Shown: positions 16,012 through 25,181 of the stretch, piece after piece | How positions within the stretch are numbered: position 1 is the stretch's first letter | Layout: every line of letters starts with the position of its first letter | From: Lachnospiraceae bacterium | GTDB taxonomy: Bacteria; Bacillota; Clostridia; Lachnospirales; Lachnospiraceae | NCBI GenBank assembly: GCA_015057625.1 | Contig: SVDZ01000007.1 | Location: 1 to 64,000, forward strand | Reading direction: 5' to 3' | Length of the DNA stretch: 64,000 nucleotides | Notes under the pieces: model-generated | Database searches by the model: none | Told to the model about the DNA's origin: nothing | Seen by the model: only the letters and a program-made list of their open reading frames with translations | Made by a program: the position numbers and the translations under genes

Positions 16012-17232
16012 TCACCATTTGCTTCTTATATGTTTTAATATTTTTTTACTTTTTTCACTTAGTTTATAATTGCTGACATATTTAATGTCACTTTCCCAGT
16101 CACTAATCGCTTGACTAAAGTCTTTTTTACTATTATTTCTCATTTCTATGAAATAGTTCAATAATGAAAGAATTTTACTACGCGATATTATATTACTATC
16201 AATCAATAACGAAAGAATTGCTCTTCTTTGTTCTAAAGTTAATGGGCTATTTTTTCCCACACAATAACCATACTGTTTCAATATAGATTCATCATTTAGA
16301 TTTCCTGCATTCTCAAACGGATTGTATTCATTGTACATAGTTTCAGATTTTATATTGCACAATAAAACACCCTTTTGACTAATAGCTAAAAATTCATTTT
16401 TCATTACAAAGAATTCTTCACACTCACAACAATATCCAACCCATATTTTGTGTTTTTCTAATTCGGTATTTCTATTTAATACATTTATTATTCCACAAAA
16501 ATCCTCTATATGATGTCCACTATCATCGCAATTAAAAGTGTTTTGCTTAACAACAACTTCGTCATCCAAATATAAATATTTGTCCTCTAATAACTCTAAA
16601 AATTCTTCCTTTATTTTTTCATATTCATCATCATTTATTTCCACATGTGATTCATCAATTGAAAAATATTTTGCATTTGATTTTAAGGCTTTCTTAAAAT
16701 CTTCTTCCATACTTGACGCAATTATTGTACGCATTTTTCCTTTTTTATCGGTCAATATTTGCGATGATGTTCGATCACTCTTCGTAAATACAATTACTTC
16801 ATCAATAAAATATATATTATACTCTCCATTTCCCCGAGCAACTGCAACAGCCTTTCGGCTTTTTATATCTTTTAATATTGCTTCTACATTATATTTTTTC
16901 CCAGAATAATATCGATCAATCTTTGATACTTTTTTCTTTGCCAAGCTATGTATTTTATCTGCATTACTCATAGATAACTTTTCACCATATTCTTCTAATC
17001 GGCTAAAGAAACTATCTCGTAACCAATCATACTCATCATTCACTAATTCACAGATTTTTTCTGCCTGCTCTCTGTGTTGTTCAGAATCATATGAATACCA
17101 ACACCTATTATAGCCATACCATCTCCACCCGCTTGATTTCAATTCTTGTAAAATTTCATCACTAGGTTTTTCATCAAAAAACAAATCTATCCGGTTAGAA
17201 TTGTCTCCTTTTTCAACTTCATAATATGCCAT
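16012..17232 (-). CDS. Unknown protein with a Cys motif
   Basis: The 406 residues start with a short domain, RIDLFFDEKPSDEILQELKS then GWRWYGYNRCWYSYDSEQ. This 'LK..G.RW......WY' pattern is also found at the edges of antirestriction and large polyvalent proteins of mobile elements. The middle is Lys/Glu-rich. A KIWVGYCCECEEFFVMKNEF stretch (about 265-285) may bind metal together with an upstream CDDSGHHIEDFC. The RBS AGAGGTGAAAT fits the ATG. It lies between the coiled-coil and single-span membrane genes on the same strand. Family and role unknown. Confidence 0.45.
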   Translation of the reverse strand: MAYYEVEKGDNSNRIDLFFDEKPSDEILQELKSSGWRWYGYNRCWYSYDSEQHREQAEKICELVNDEYDWLRDSFFSRLEEYGEKLSMSNADKIHSLAKKKVSKIDRYYSGKKYNVEAILKDIKSRKAVAVARGNGEYNIYFIDEVIVFTKSDRTSSQILTDKKGKMRTIIASSMEEDFKKALKSNAKYFSIDESHVEINDDEYEKIKEEFLELLEDKYLYLDDEVVVKQNTFNCDDSGHHIEDFCGIINVLNRNTELEKHKIWVGYCCECEEFFVMKNEFLAISQKGVLLCNIKSETMYNEYNPFENAGNLNDESILKQYGYCVGKNSPLTLEQRRAILSLLIDSNIISRSKILSLLNYFIEMRNNSKKDFSQAISDWESDIKYVSNYKLSEKSKKILKHIRSKW

Positions 17233-17255
17233 ATTTCACCTCTAAGTCGTTGAAT

Positions 17256-18374
17256 CTAATTTTTTGTAAATGCCTTAAATATTTCATCTGTAAGTTCATA
17301 CTGTTTTTCATATGAAAGCTTATATGAAGTTCTTACAACCATAGTTCCAATCAATGCATATGACCCAGAATCTAAAATAGTGTCATCAAACTCTTTTAAA
17401 TAAGCACATCTATTTTCAGCATCCTTTAAATTAGCAAATATTTCTATTGCACCACCACCATCAGTTCCTCGTGCTATAGAATCCTCCTTATCTTTATACT
17501 GCTCATTCTCTATTGTGTCATATATAAAATAAACACACTCTTTGCATCCACCACTTTCTTTATCTAAGAAACCGGTAACATCATTGTCTCTAGTTACTGC
17601 CTTCACGTCTTTTACATGACTGATATTCTTAACTTTTTCGATAACCCACTCTTTTGACGGACTATCAATACTTTTCATAATTTTTTCTTCATCAGATAAT
17701 ACTTTTTCCATTTCTTTTATTGTACTAATATCCTTCTTTATTTTTTTAGTACTATTTCCGTCTGTCCACGACTTTATTACACTCGATAGTTTTTCATCCA
17801 CCGTTGGCAATTTATCAACTTCATCTAAAAATCCGTCTATATTGCTTACGCTAATGCTTTTAGATGTATCATTGTATTGTTCGACTATTTTATTATATTT
17901 TACTACTTCTTTATTGTAGTTCTTTGTGGCACTATGCATGGAATTACATTTCCAAATTCCACAACCAAGAATCAATGCACACAAACCACCTCCCACACAC
18001 AAAATAATTATTTTTTTATTATTTTTAGGAGATGAATAATTTTTATCAACCTTCTCTTTTAATTTTGTAATTGCCTTTTCTGCAGTTTTTTGATTGATAA
18101 GTCCTTCGTTTGCAAAAGCCTTTATTATCAATTTATTTTTTTCGTATTTTATAGCTAACACGGCATTATTCTTATTAAAGAAACCTGCATTTATGGATGC
18201 TGTAAAAATGTTGTTTTCAGTATCATCTTCTAATAAAGTTCCGATATCATACAAATGAAATTTCACTTGTTCCGAAGTTACATCTGTTATAAAGATTTCA
18301 TCACTTACAACATCTTCTTCCTTGTATCCAATTTCATTTTCAATTTTCTTTAATAATAATTTTTCTGTATCCAT
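17256..18374 (-). CDS. Single-span membrane protein with an extracellular 'TDGGGAIEIF' domain
   Basis: The 372 residues have a cytoplasmic N-terminal part of 120 residues that ends in KTAEKAITKLKEKV, one membrane helix (about 123-143, IIILCVGGGLCALILGCGIW) and an outer part. The C-terminal region carries VKAVTRDNDVTGFLDKESGG, ARGTDGGGAIEIFANLKDAE and SGSYALIGTMVVRTSYKL, a conserved domain that I recall from surface proteins of other Firmicutes and Bifidobacteria. AAGGAGGTGGTTGA precedes the ATG. It lies 12 bp from the upstream gene. It may anchor or sense at the envelope for this module (inference). Confidence 0.55.
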   Translation of the reverse strand: MDTEKLLLKKIENEIGYKEEDVVSDEIFITDVTSEQVKFHLYDIGTLLEDDTENNIFTASINAGFFNKNNAVLAIKYEKNKLIIKAFANEGLINQKTAEKAITKLKEKVDKNYSSPKNNKKIIILCVGGGLCALILGCGIWKCNSMHSATKNYNKEVVKYNKIVEQYNDTSKSISVSNIDGFLDEVDKLPTVDEKLSSVIKSWTDGNSTKKIKKDISTIKEMEKVLSDEEKIMKSIDSPSKEWVIEKVKNISHVKDVKAVTRDNDVTGFLDKESGGCKECVYFIYDTIENEQYKDKEDSIARGTDGGGAIEIFANLKDAENRCAYLKEFDDTILDSGSYALIGTMVVRTSYKLSYEKQYELTDEIFKAFTKN

Positions 18375-18386
18375 TCAACCACCTCC

Positions 18387-19934
18387 TTAATGGATGAAAA
18401 TAACACCTGCTAATGATTTTTTGTATACTAAACGTACTTCATCTTCAGATGGTTCTTTTATTTTTTTTCTTTTAGCAATTTGCTTTTCAAAATATGGTTT
18501 CATTAAATCTTTGGCAAATTTTTTCTGATTCTTACTAGAAAACATATCTTTTAAGGTATCAGCATCAAATTTATCTTTTATTTGTTCGACAATCTTGTCT
18601 GCTTCATCTCTTGTTATTAAATATTCTTCTCCTAATTTTTGAAATTCTTCGGTGACTATTTTAAACATCTTTTCAGCATCACCTTCGTAGATATAACTGG
18701 TAATTTTATTTGCAGCTGCACCACCAACTACACCACCGACTACACCAACCACTACACCTACGACAGTTCCCGCTCCCGGAGCAATACTAGTTCCAATTGC
18801 AGCGCCTGCTTTTCCTGCCGCCACAGCACCTCCAAGCGATGCTAATGTTACAGAAAGGTTTTTTACAAATTGTTCTTTCGATATTCTTCCTCTATAAATA
18901 TCAACTATATCTGGCACTTCAAGTATTACAATAAATACTCCATTAAATTTAATCTTACTACCAAGTTCTTTACCCACTTTTTGAATTATGACAGAGTTCG
19001 ATAAACCTGCAGTATTTTTCTCTACTGCCTCCAATAAGCTTTTTGCAAAATCATCTCCAAAACATTTTACAATCGCATCCTTTGTAGGCACTAGTGCCTC
19101 TTTCAAAGATACTTTTGACAATTGGCTTGCAATTACATACGCACAAAATATTTCTCCACCAGATTGTAATGCTTCAACACAACTATATTCAATTGCATCT
19201 TTTGTACTCTTTCCATTAATAATGCATGAAGCATAGTTTAAAATAAAAGATATTCCCAATGCACATGTTGCCGTAATGACTCCATTTGCTGAATCATATA
19301 ACAATGAATCTTTATTAAATGCTTTTGTTATGTTTTTTGCTTGATCAAAAGTAATATTTCCCGCTTTAACTATATTCTTTGCTTCATCGGGGTTCTTTAC
19401 CCCTTCAATCTTTCCTGCTTTTATTTTTTCAGCAAACAATTCTACTGCTTCTTCATACTGATCTTTTGCCAATTCATAATCCATCGGTTTCCCATCAGGA
19501 GTCATATACCTATACATTCCAGTTTCTGAATCAAATGCGGCTTCGACACTTTTTTTTGCAGTGCTATAATATTTATCTTGAATCCATGTTATAGAACCAT
19601 CTCTATTGTATATTTTTCTATCCGGTCCGTTTTTCGCATTGTCTCCTCCAACTACCTTTGCGTTTTTTCCCTTCAATACATCCGATAGATTATTAGCTTC
19701 TTCTGCTGCATAACCGTGTCCTACTTTTAACTTAAATCTTTTCTCATAATTAAGCTTTTTGATTGCCTTCGAACTTGTAGCTAAATATCCACCCAGTTCA
19801 CCAACACTAATTTGCTTCTCTTCAACTTTTTTATTGCTAGTAGATTCCATTGCAAATATGGTGATTGCTTCACTTCCAGACACTAAAGATATAACCAAAA
19901 AAGTGGCTACTATTCTTCTAATTACCATTCTCAT
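18387..19934 (-). CDS. Exported protein with a glycine-zipper membrane segment
   Basis: The product has 515 residues. The start at 19934 is used because GGAG lies 6 bp before this ATG; a longer frame begins at 19973 without an RBS. It has a signal-like N-terminus (VIRRIVATFLVISLVSGSEA), a region VGHGYAAEEANNLSDVLKGK, a hydrophobic pair (about 210-235) and a strong glycine zipper (AGAAIGTSIAPGAGTVVGVV, then VVGGVVGGAAANK). A conserved C-terminal FVKNLSVTLA / LKDMFSSKNQKKFAKDLM region follows the zipper in part. I recall homologues in many bacteria, including proteobacterial 'YeeR-like' membrane proteins, without known function. The glycine zipper suggests membrane insertion or pore formation. 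First gene of the four-gene set. Confidence 0.55.
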   Translation of the reverse strand: MRMVIRRIVATFLVISLVSGSEAITIFAMESTSNKKVEEKQISVGELGGYLATSSKAIKKLNYEKRFKLKVGHGYAAEEANNLSDVLKGKNAKVVGGDNAKNGPDRKIYNRDGSITWIQDKYYSTAKKSVEAAFDSETGMYRYMTPDGKPMDYELAKDQYEEAVELFAEKIKAGKIEGVKNPDEAKNIVKAGNITFDQAKNITKAFNKDSLLYDSANGVITATCALGISFILNYASCIINGKSTKDAIEYSCVEALQSGGEIFCAYVIASQLSKVSLKEALVPTKDAIVKCFGDDFAKSLLEAVEKNTAGLSNSVIIQKVGKELGSKIKFNGVFIVILEVPDIVDIYRGRISKEQFVKNLSVTLASLGGAVAAGKAGAAIGTSIAPGAGTVVGVVVGVVGGVVGGAAANKITSYIYEGDAEKMFKIVTEEFQKLGEEYLITRDEADKIVEQIKDKFDADTLKDMFSSKNQKKFAKDLMKPYFEKQIAKRKKIKEPSEDEVRLVYKKSLAGVIFIH

Positions 19935-20083
19935 AGGCCGCTCCTTCCTCCCATTACTGGAGTAATTATTCAATTGTTTTCCGTTCCTAATATTACAATA
20001 ATTATATCATACATCTGTATGAACAAGGATAAGAATCTACATTTTCTTCCCATGTTAAGTCAATATTATACAAACACGCAAAA

Positions 20084-20107
20084 GGCCCAGACACTTCTGC
20101 CTGGGCC
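20084..20107 (-). terminator. Intrinsic terminator after the small XRE gene
   Basis: GGCCCAG (20084-20090) pairs with CTGGGCC (20101-20107), and CGCA/TGCG extend the stem outward. On the minus strand TTTT follows. It separates the XRE gene from the module below 19973. The rest of 19974-20224 shows only a small CCAGG/CCTGG hairpin and no gene. Confidence 0.7.
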
Positions 20108-20224
20108 CCTGCGAAAAAAAAGGAGAAATTATATCAAATATGATACACATCAAAATTGATGAATTTTCAAAATTCCAGGAAAAAAATTCCCTGGCTACTC
20201 AGAGGCCTCTAATTCCTTAAACCC

Positions 20225-20425
20225 TCAAAACAATTCGTCCACAGTCACACCTAAATATCTGGCAAGTCTAGCTGCACAAATAAGATTAGGATTCTGTGAT
20301 TTTCTTTCAATCCTGCTAATAACCTGAACATCAACGCCGCTTTTTTCCGCAAGCTGTACCTGAGTAAGCTTCATGTTTCTTCTCATGTCGTAAAGATTGT
20401 TTTTAAAAATAATGTCGTTCTTCAT
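20225..20425 (-). CDS. Small XRE-family regulator
   Basis: The product is 66 residues: an HTH_3 domain with RRNMKLTQVQLAEKSGVDVQ, VISRIERKSQNPNLICAARL and ARYLGVTVDELF. The ATG at 20425 is chosen because AGGAGGT lies 9 bp upstream; the longer open frame to 20566 has no RBS and covers the promoter region. It probably represses its own promoter via the dyad at 20519-20536. It lies between the four-gene module and the end of the Dnd locus and could regulate the former (inference). Confidence 0.85.
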   Translation of the reverse strand: MKNDIIFKNNLYDMRRNMKLTQVQLAEKSGVDVQVISRIERKSQNPNLICAARLARYLGVTVDELF

Positions 20426-20518
20426 AATCTGTGACCTCCTGGTAATAAATAGATCCGGCCTGCTGCAATCACCAGGCAAGTGGCTTGCGCATTCGATGCA
20501 GTGCGACCTACTATAATT

Positions 20519-20536
20519 GTACACATTTATATGTAC
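20519..20536. promoter_or_regulatory. Operator-like dyad upstream of the XRE gene
   Basis: GTACA and TGTAC ends flank an AT-rich centre (GTACACATTTATATGTAC), about 95 bp upstream of the XRE start. It is a plausible autoregulatory site; no matching second copy was found nearby. Confidence 0.4.
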
Positions 20537-20626
20537 CATAATCCGGACACGATAAAAGGCCACCACCCTGAGGCGATGACCTAATTACATTTTACATATT
20601 TTTACAACTTTCTTTCATAGCATCTT

Positions 20627-20830
20627 TCAAATTCTCTGACCTGAGTTTTTAATCTCATATCTCTGACCGTTATATTTCAAATTGAACAAATGCATTGATA
20701 ATCCGTCAAACGAAGCAATAATAGCGTATGCCAATCTAGCCATTGTTGTATTCGATGTAATTTGAATTGTTCTGTAAAAGATTTTGCTGACATCGTTTAA
20801 TGTCACTTTGAATGTGTAAAGTTGTATCAT
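20627..20830 (-). pseudogene. PRiA4_ORF3-like fragment
   Basis: The 67 residues QLYTFKVTLNDVSKIFYRTI, then QITSNTTMARLAYAIIASFD and HLFNLKYNGQRYEI match the N-terminal part of plasmid pRiA4b ORF-3-like proteins. These normally run to 150 residues or more. An AGGAGA RBS 7 bp before the ATG shows the 5' end is genuine; the 3' part is lost. Such proteins are common near mobile DNA. Probably non-functional. Confidence 0.6.
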
Positions 20831-20875
20831 TTAAGATCTCCTGTTTCTTGATATTTGATACTTAAAATACTCCCT

Positions 20876-22582
20876 TTATTTACATTGAGATAATATTTTA
20901 TCAATTTCCATGATAAAAGTCTCACTTTTAGCTACTCTTCCATTCCCACCTAATTCCTTATACTTTGAATAGATTTGATCTTTAAGAGTGTTTATAACTT
21001 CTTCGCTAATAGCGTCTACATCTATATTTTTCATATCTGAAAACACAATTTTCTTTTTATTAAACATTTTTGCCGAAACAGCATAAAGCAGATAATACAA
21101 GATATCATTTTTTTCTGCAGACGTCATATCTGTCGTTCGCGATAAATTTGCTTGTATTTTTTTCCCAAGCAATGCCGTTTTATAATATACATCCAAATCA
21201 GTATTCGAATCATATAATTTATTGTATGTTTCATCATCTGTTAATAATGTCGATGGTCTTGCTCGCGCAAAATCAGGCTTTTTCAGAAATACACTTATTA
21301 GACATTGCGCTAAAAATGATACTCCAACAATATCTGTTGCCTTTTTCTTTTGATTTTTATAGTAATTCTTTCTTCTATCATAATAGAGTCCTCTACTTTT
21401 CATATACATTTCTATTTGTAGATGTATAGGATCAGTAACTCTAAGTGATGATTTAGGTATATTCGTTTGATTATTAGTTGCAAAAATAATATCATCTCTA
21501 GCTTCTTCAGAAGATGGGACAATAACTCTTACAAGTACATTTCTTTGTTCATTATCAATCAGATTTCTATTATTCGAATAGAAATTGTATATTTCTGTCG
21601 AAGTTTGTAATCCATTCACTATTTCAGGATTCGTTATTTCTAATTCATTTATCCTTATTGGAACTATTTTATCAGCAAGTATAGTTATTCCATTATTAAG
21701 CCACCAAAAATCCTCATCTGAACTATCTCTTAAACTATCTGCAATGCTTGAATTTACAGAATTCTTTCCTTGATAATCTCTCACATTTGACTCAAAAAAA
21801 CTGCTTCTTAGCTTACCATTTTCATCAGTTATAAAATTATAATATGTGCCAAGATTTATTAATGATATATACTCTGCATTCTTTCCTCTCGATATAGGAT
21901 TTTCCGAAAACTTTAAATTAATTACAGTTTCCATATCTGCATTATATAACTCCATAAGCTTATCCGCATTTATAAAATTAACAGCTACTTTAGCAGATGG
22001 ATATAACTCATTCACTACCTTCTTAAGTTCTGCAGCCTGTTCTTCAACATTTTGATTAACTTCAAGACCTAATGTAACATAATAGTAATTAATGAACACC
22101 TTGATTTGAGAACGAATTAGTTTGGTAATTGTATCTCTAAATAGCGTAAACATTCCAACAACTTGTTCTGAATATCTATTATTTTCAAAGTATTTTTCAA
22201 TATCATTTGACATATCCAGTAAATTGTCTGATACTGTTTTCCATTTCATTATAGCATCTTCTTTAAAACCTGTTGTATTCTTTGCTTGAATGATCGTAAA
22301 ATTTAATTCTGATCCTTTATAAGCAGTTAAACCTTCCAGTTGATCCTCCGTAATTAAATCATTATTTAAAAATAAATATAATCCGTCACATCCTCCATCA
22401 TGCCCACCGCCTACTATTCCTGAATATATCTCTTCATCACTCAAATCATTATTTTTTAATACCTGTGATGCAGCAAAGAATTCGAAAAACGAATTCTCAT
22501 CATCATATATTTCACTTTCCTCAAAATCCTGTCTAATAATTTCTTTCAAAAGCGTTTGATTGTTGGATAAATTTTTTGCCAT
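20876..22582 (-). CDS. AIPR-family (abortive infection) protein
   Basis: The 568 residues match AIPR proteins (PF10592). The core is AEYISLINLGTYYNFITDEN, then DFWWLNNGITILADKIVPIR, EIVNGLQTSTEIYNFY and RVIVPSSEEARDDIIFATNN followed by NIPKSSLRVTDPIHLQIEMY. AIPR proteins act in phage resistance and often sit in modification-linked loci. An N-terminal region of about 200 residues resembles restriction-endonuclease-type folds (GGHDGGCDGLYLF), but no catalytic triad can be assigned by eye. It is the last gene of the Dnd transcript, 31 bp after the HNH gene. It may be an extra effector that reads the phosphorothioate state (inference). Confidence 0.8.
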   Translation of the reverse strand: MAKNLSNNQTLLKEIIRQDFEESEIYDDENSFFEFFAASQVLKNNDLSDEEIYSGIVGGGHDGGCDGLYLFLNNDLITEDQLEGLTAYKGSELNFTIIQAKNTTGFKEDAIMKWKTVSDNLLDMSNDIEKYFENNRYSEQVVGMFTLFRDTITKLIRSQIKVFINYYYVTLGLEVNQNVEEQAAELKKVVNELYPSAKVAVNFINADKLMELYNADMETVINLKFSENPISRGKNAEYISLINLGTYYNFITDENGKLRSSFFESNVRDYQGKNSVNSSIADSLRDSSDEDFWWLNNGITILADKIVPIRINELEITNPEIVNGLQTSTEIYNFYSNNRNLIDNEQRNVLVRVIVPSSEEARDDIIFATNNQTNIPKSSLRVTDPIHLQIEMYMKSRGLYYDRRKNYYKNQKKKATDIVGVSFLAQCLISVFLKKPDFARARPSTLLTDDETYNKLYDSNTDLDVYYKTALLGKKIQANLSRTTDMTSAEKNDILYYLLYAVSAKMFNKKKIVFSDMKNIDVDAISEEVINTLKDQIYSKYKELGGNGRVAKSETFIMEIDKILSQCK

Positions 22583-22613
22583 TTTTCTTTCCTCTTTCGC
22601 ATTATTTTTTTAT

Positions 22614-23633
22614 TTACTTGAAATCATATACCTTCAATCCACTCATTTTAGCATACATCCAAATTCTTCTATAAAATTCAGGTTGATAATTATCAAATTG
22701 TTCTTTAACAAAACTATTATTAATTCCTAACGCTCGCCGGTTCCTTTCAACCAGTTTGTTAAAAAATCTATCTGAAACTATTTTATTATTTTTCTTCGTA
22801 TTACATGTTGAGCATGCCAATACAAAATTCCATAATCTGTCTTCTTTAACAAATGACCACGGAATAAAATGATCTACATGAGCAACCCTTTCAAATTTAG
22901 ACCCGCAGAAGAAACACGTATTTTCCTCAAATTCTTCTCTTAATATCTCTCTGAAAACATCTAAATTACTTCTCTGAGGTGTTGCAGACTCTAATTTGTC
23001 AATCACTCTTAACAAAACAGAATCATTATTTATTTTTTCTAAAAACCTTGCCCAAGAATAATAATTCAGCTTTTCTAGTTCACCTTTATAGTGAAACATA
23101 AAGTCATAAGCTATTGGACTAATCCATATATATTCTTTTTTTGATCCTGACTGAATATCAAAGCCATATACCAATCCTAAAAGATCTCCGTATAGTGCAC
23201 CAATAACATTTTTGCGACATTGTTTTGAAACTTCACCAATAATTTCTTTTTTTTTATTCTCATCAATAGATGAAAATTGTAACTTTCCCAATACAGGATT
23301 ATCTTCAACAGCTTTCATAAAAATTTGTTCCAATGCTGAATAATCTGATTGATTAGAATTCTTTCTCATCTGTCGAAGCCCGTATTTAACAACCAAATTC
23401 CAATAATTTTCCGCAAATTTTCCAAACAAGTCTGGGAAAGATATTCTATACATTCCTATTAAATCTTGCTTAGAGTTAAGTAAATTATCTAAAATAGCTT
23501 TAACCAATCCAAATTTATAGGTATTTCGTTTCATTGACGCATCTGAAAAAACAAAATTAAATCTTGACCATAGTTCATCATCACTAGGTCTTAACGAAAG
23601 AATATCTCCTAATTTCTGATTCCATCCTGCCAT
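22614..23633 (-). CDS. HNH endonuclease of the Dnd locus
   Basis: The 339 residues have a C-terminal HNH nuclease domain (about 240-300). It contains CFFCGSKFERVAHVDHFIPW, with the first histidine, FVLACSTCNTKKNNKIVSD with the second Cys pair, and the Asn/Lys residues of the motif. The N-terminal 230 residues are helical with no known domain and may recognise DNA. It is 9 bp after dndA and 31 bp before the AIPR gene. Phosphorothioate-dependent HNH enzymes are known, but those carry an SBD domain, which I do not see here. Likely role: cleavage of unmodified or foreign DNA. Confidence 0.8.
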   Translation of the reverse strand: MAGWNQKLGDILSLRPSDDELWSRFNFVFSDASMKRNTYKFGLVKAILDNLLNSKQDLIGMYRISFPDLFGKFAENYWNLVVKYGLRQMRKNSNQSDYSALEQIFMKAVEDNPVLGKLQFSSIDENKKKEIIGEVSKQCRKNVIGALYGDLLGLVYGFDIQSGSKKEYIWISPIAYDFMFHYKGELEKLNYYSWARFLEKINNDSVLLRVIDKLESATPQRSNLDVFREILREEFEENTCFFCGSKFERVAHVDHFIPWSFVKEDRLWNFVLACSTCNTKKNNKIVSDRFFNKLVERNRRALGINNSFVKEQFDNYQPEFYRRIWMYAKMSGLKVYDFK

Positions 23634-23642
23634 ATACTAACC

Positions 23643-24794
23643 TCATTGTGCAATCTGACTTGCAACTTCAAACATGTTTCTAACGCCACACCGTACTTCT
23701 TCTAAATCTGAGTCAGCTCCCCAACTTATCCTTATTGAGCACTCAATATCTTCATCCGGTATTCCCATAGCTTTTAACACATAACTTGGTGAATAACTTT
23801 TTGATGTACATGCAGATCCGTTTGAAATACCACAATACTGTTTTGTGGAAAGCATTAACGCCTCGGACACAACACTCGGAATACAAATATTTATAGTACT
23901 ATCCACGCAATAATCACTACATCCATTTATCTTATATTTGATATTTGAAGTATTTAACTCCTCGATTACGGTCTGCTTGATTCTTTTTATTATTTCAGCA
24001 TTTTTCACATAGTCTTCTTTTGCCACTTTGCAGGCTTCTCCGCACCCAGCAACAAGTGCTACAGGAACTGTTCCTGGACGAATTCCATGCTCTTGCTGAC
24101 CACCATACATTATATTTTTAACTGGTGGCAGCTTATAGCGTTTTTTCTTTAAAATAAGAGCTCCTATGCCCTGTGGGCCTTGTAATTTATGAGCACTGAA
24201 AGATAACATATCATATTTTAAATCTCTTATTTCATCTACGAGTTTTCCACAACTTTGTGTTGCATCAATATGAAACAATACTTCTCTATCTTCCAACTGA
24301 TCACCCAATTCTTTTACAGGTTGAATTATTCCAGTTTCATTATTCACATGCATCACGCTTACCAATAAAGTATCCTCTCGCACTAACGAAATTACCTCTT
24401 CCGCTCTTACGCGTCCAGAAATGTCTGGCTTTACAATGTCTATATCATATCCCTCGTTTTCTAAATGCTTTGCCGTTTCTAGAACCGCCTTATGTTCTAT
24501 AGCTGTAGTAATAATATGCTTCTTTCCTGTTTTTTTTGCGTATTCTCTTAAACCCTGAAAAGCAATATTATTACTTTCTGTAGCTCCACTTGTGAAAAAT
24601 ACTTCATCTGATTTTACACCTAACAATTCCGCAACTTGTTTTCGGGCATCTTCAACAATTATTCTTGCATTTTCGCCAAAATCATGTGTTCTGCTATCAG
24701 CATTTCCTATATTGTTTTTGTAAACACTAATCATCTTCTCCAAAACTTTATCATTAATCGGAGCAGATGCATTGTAATCCAAATAAACTCCCAT
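23643..24794 (-). CDS. dndA: Cysteine desulfurase DndA
   Basis: The 383 residues form a class V aminotransferase-fold, PLP-dependent cysteine desulfurase. Visible are YLDYNASAPI at the start, FFTSGATESNNIAFQG, HIDATQSCGKL, the PLP lysine in LSFSAHKLQGPQGIGALI and the catalytic Cys in ISNGSACTSKSYSPSYV. It supplies persulfide sulfur to DndC for DNA phosphorothioation. Its position next to dndE makes it DndA rather than a housekeeping IscS. Spacer to dndE is 1 bp. Length is normal. Confidence 0.9.
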   Translation of the reverse strand: MGVYLDYNASAPINDKVLEKMISVYKNNIGNADSRTHDFGENARIIVEDARKQVAELLGVKSDEVFFTSGATESNNIAFQGLREYAKKTGKKHIITTAIEHKAVLETAKHLENEGYDIDIVKPDISGRVRAEEVISLVREDTLLVSVMHVNNETGIIQPVKELGDQLEDREVLFHIDATQSCGKLVDEIRDLKYDMLSFSAHKLQGPQGIGALILKKKRYKLPPVKNIMYGGQQEHGIRPGTVPVALVAGCGEACKVAKEDYVKNAEIIKRIKQTVIEELNTSNIKYKINGCSDYCVDSTINICIPSVVSEALMLSTKQYCGISNGSACTSKSYSPSYVLKAMGIPDEDIECSIRISWGADSDLEEVRCGVRNMFEVASQIAQ

Positions 24795-24795
24795 G

Positions 24796-25179
24796 TTATT
24801 TCTCCTTCACAGCTAAATTTACCAAATCATCAAATGATTTAATAAATCCAGTTCCACATAAATGAGCTATTCCCCTCTCTAAGTTTAATCTGAAATATTT
24901 TGCAACTGTGATATCGTCAGTAGGCAAATCCATTTGAATGCACCAGGCTTTAACTAAAGCCTCATACAATTCATAATAATCGCCTCCAAATGTGAACCAT
25001 GACATTTCTAAATTGCTGTCTGCAACTATCTGGATATCAGTTGGAAGTGTTTTTTCGCTTAAAGAGTAACAAAGTGCCCACCTACAAAGTACATTCCAAT
25101 TCTTAATTCCTGTCTTTCCTTTTAAACGAGACAACTGGTCTTTTGCTGTTTGAGAAAGACGAACCTGTTTCATTATCAT
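24796..25179 (-). CDS. dndE: DNA sulfur modification protein DndE
   Basis: The 127 residues fit DndE: KQVRLSQTAKDQLSRLKGKT at the N-terminus, NVLCRWALCYSLSE, SWFTFGGDYYELYEALVKAW in the middle and LNLERGIAHLCG near the end. DndE is a small tetrameric protein that binds nicked DNA in the phosphorothioation complex. AGGAGA precedes the ATG by 6 bp. It lies 2 bp after dndD and directly before dndA. Confidence 0.9.
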   Translation of the reverse strand: MIMKQVRLSQTAKDQLSRLKGKTGIKNWNVLCRWALCYSLSEKTLPTDIQIVADSNLEMSWFTFGGDYYELYEALVKAWCIQMDLPTDDITVAKYFRLNLERGIAHLCGTGFIKSFDDLVNLAVKEK

Positions 25180-25181
25180 TA

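Noticed and set aside
20426..20566. N-terminal extension of the small XRE protein
   Set aside because: The extension has no RBS, covers a promoter-like dyad region and is not protein-like; the ATG at 20425 has AGGAGGT.
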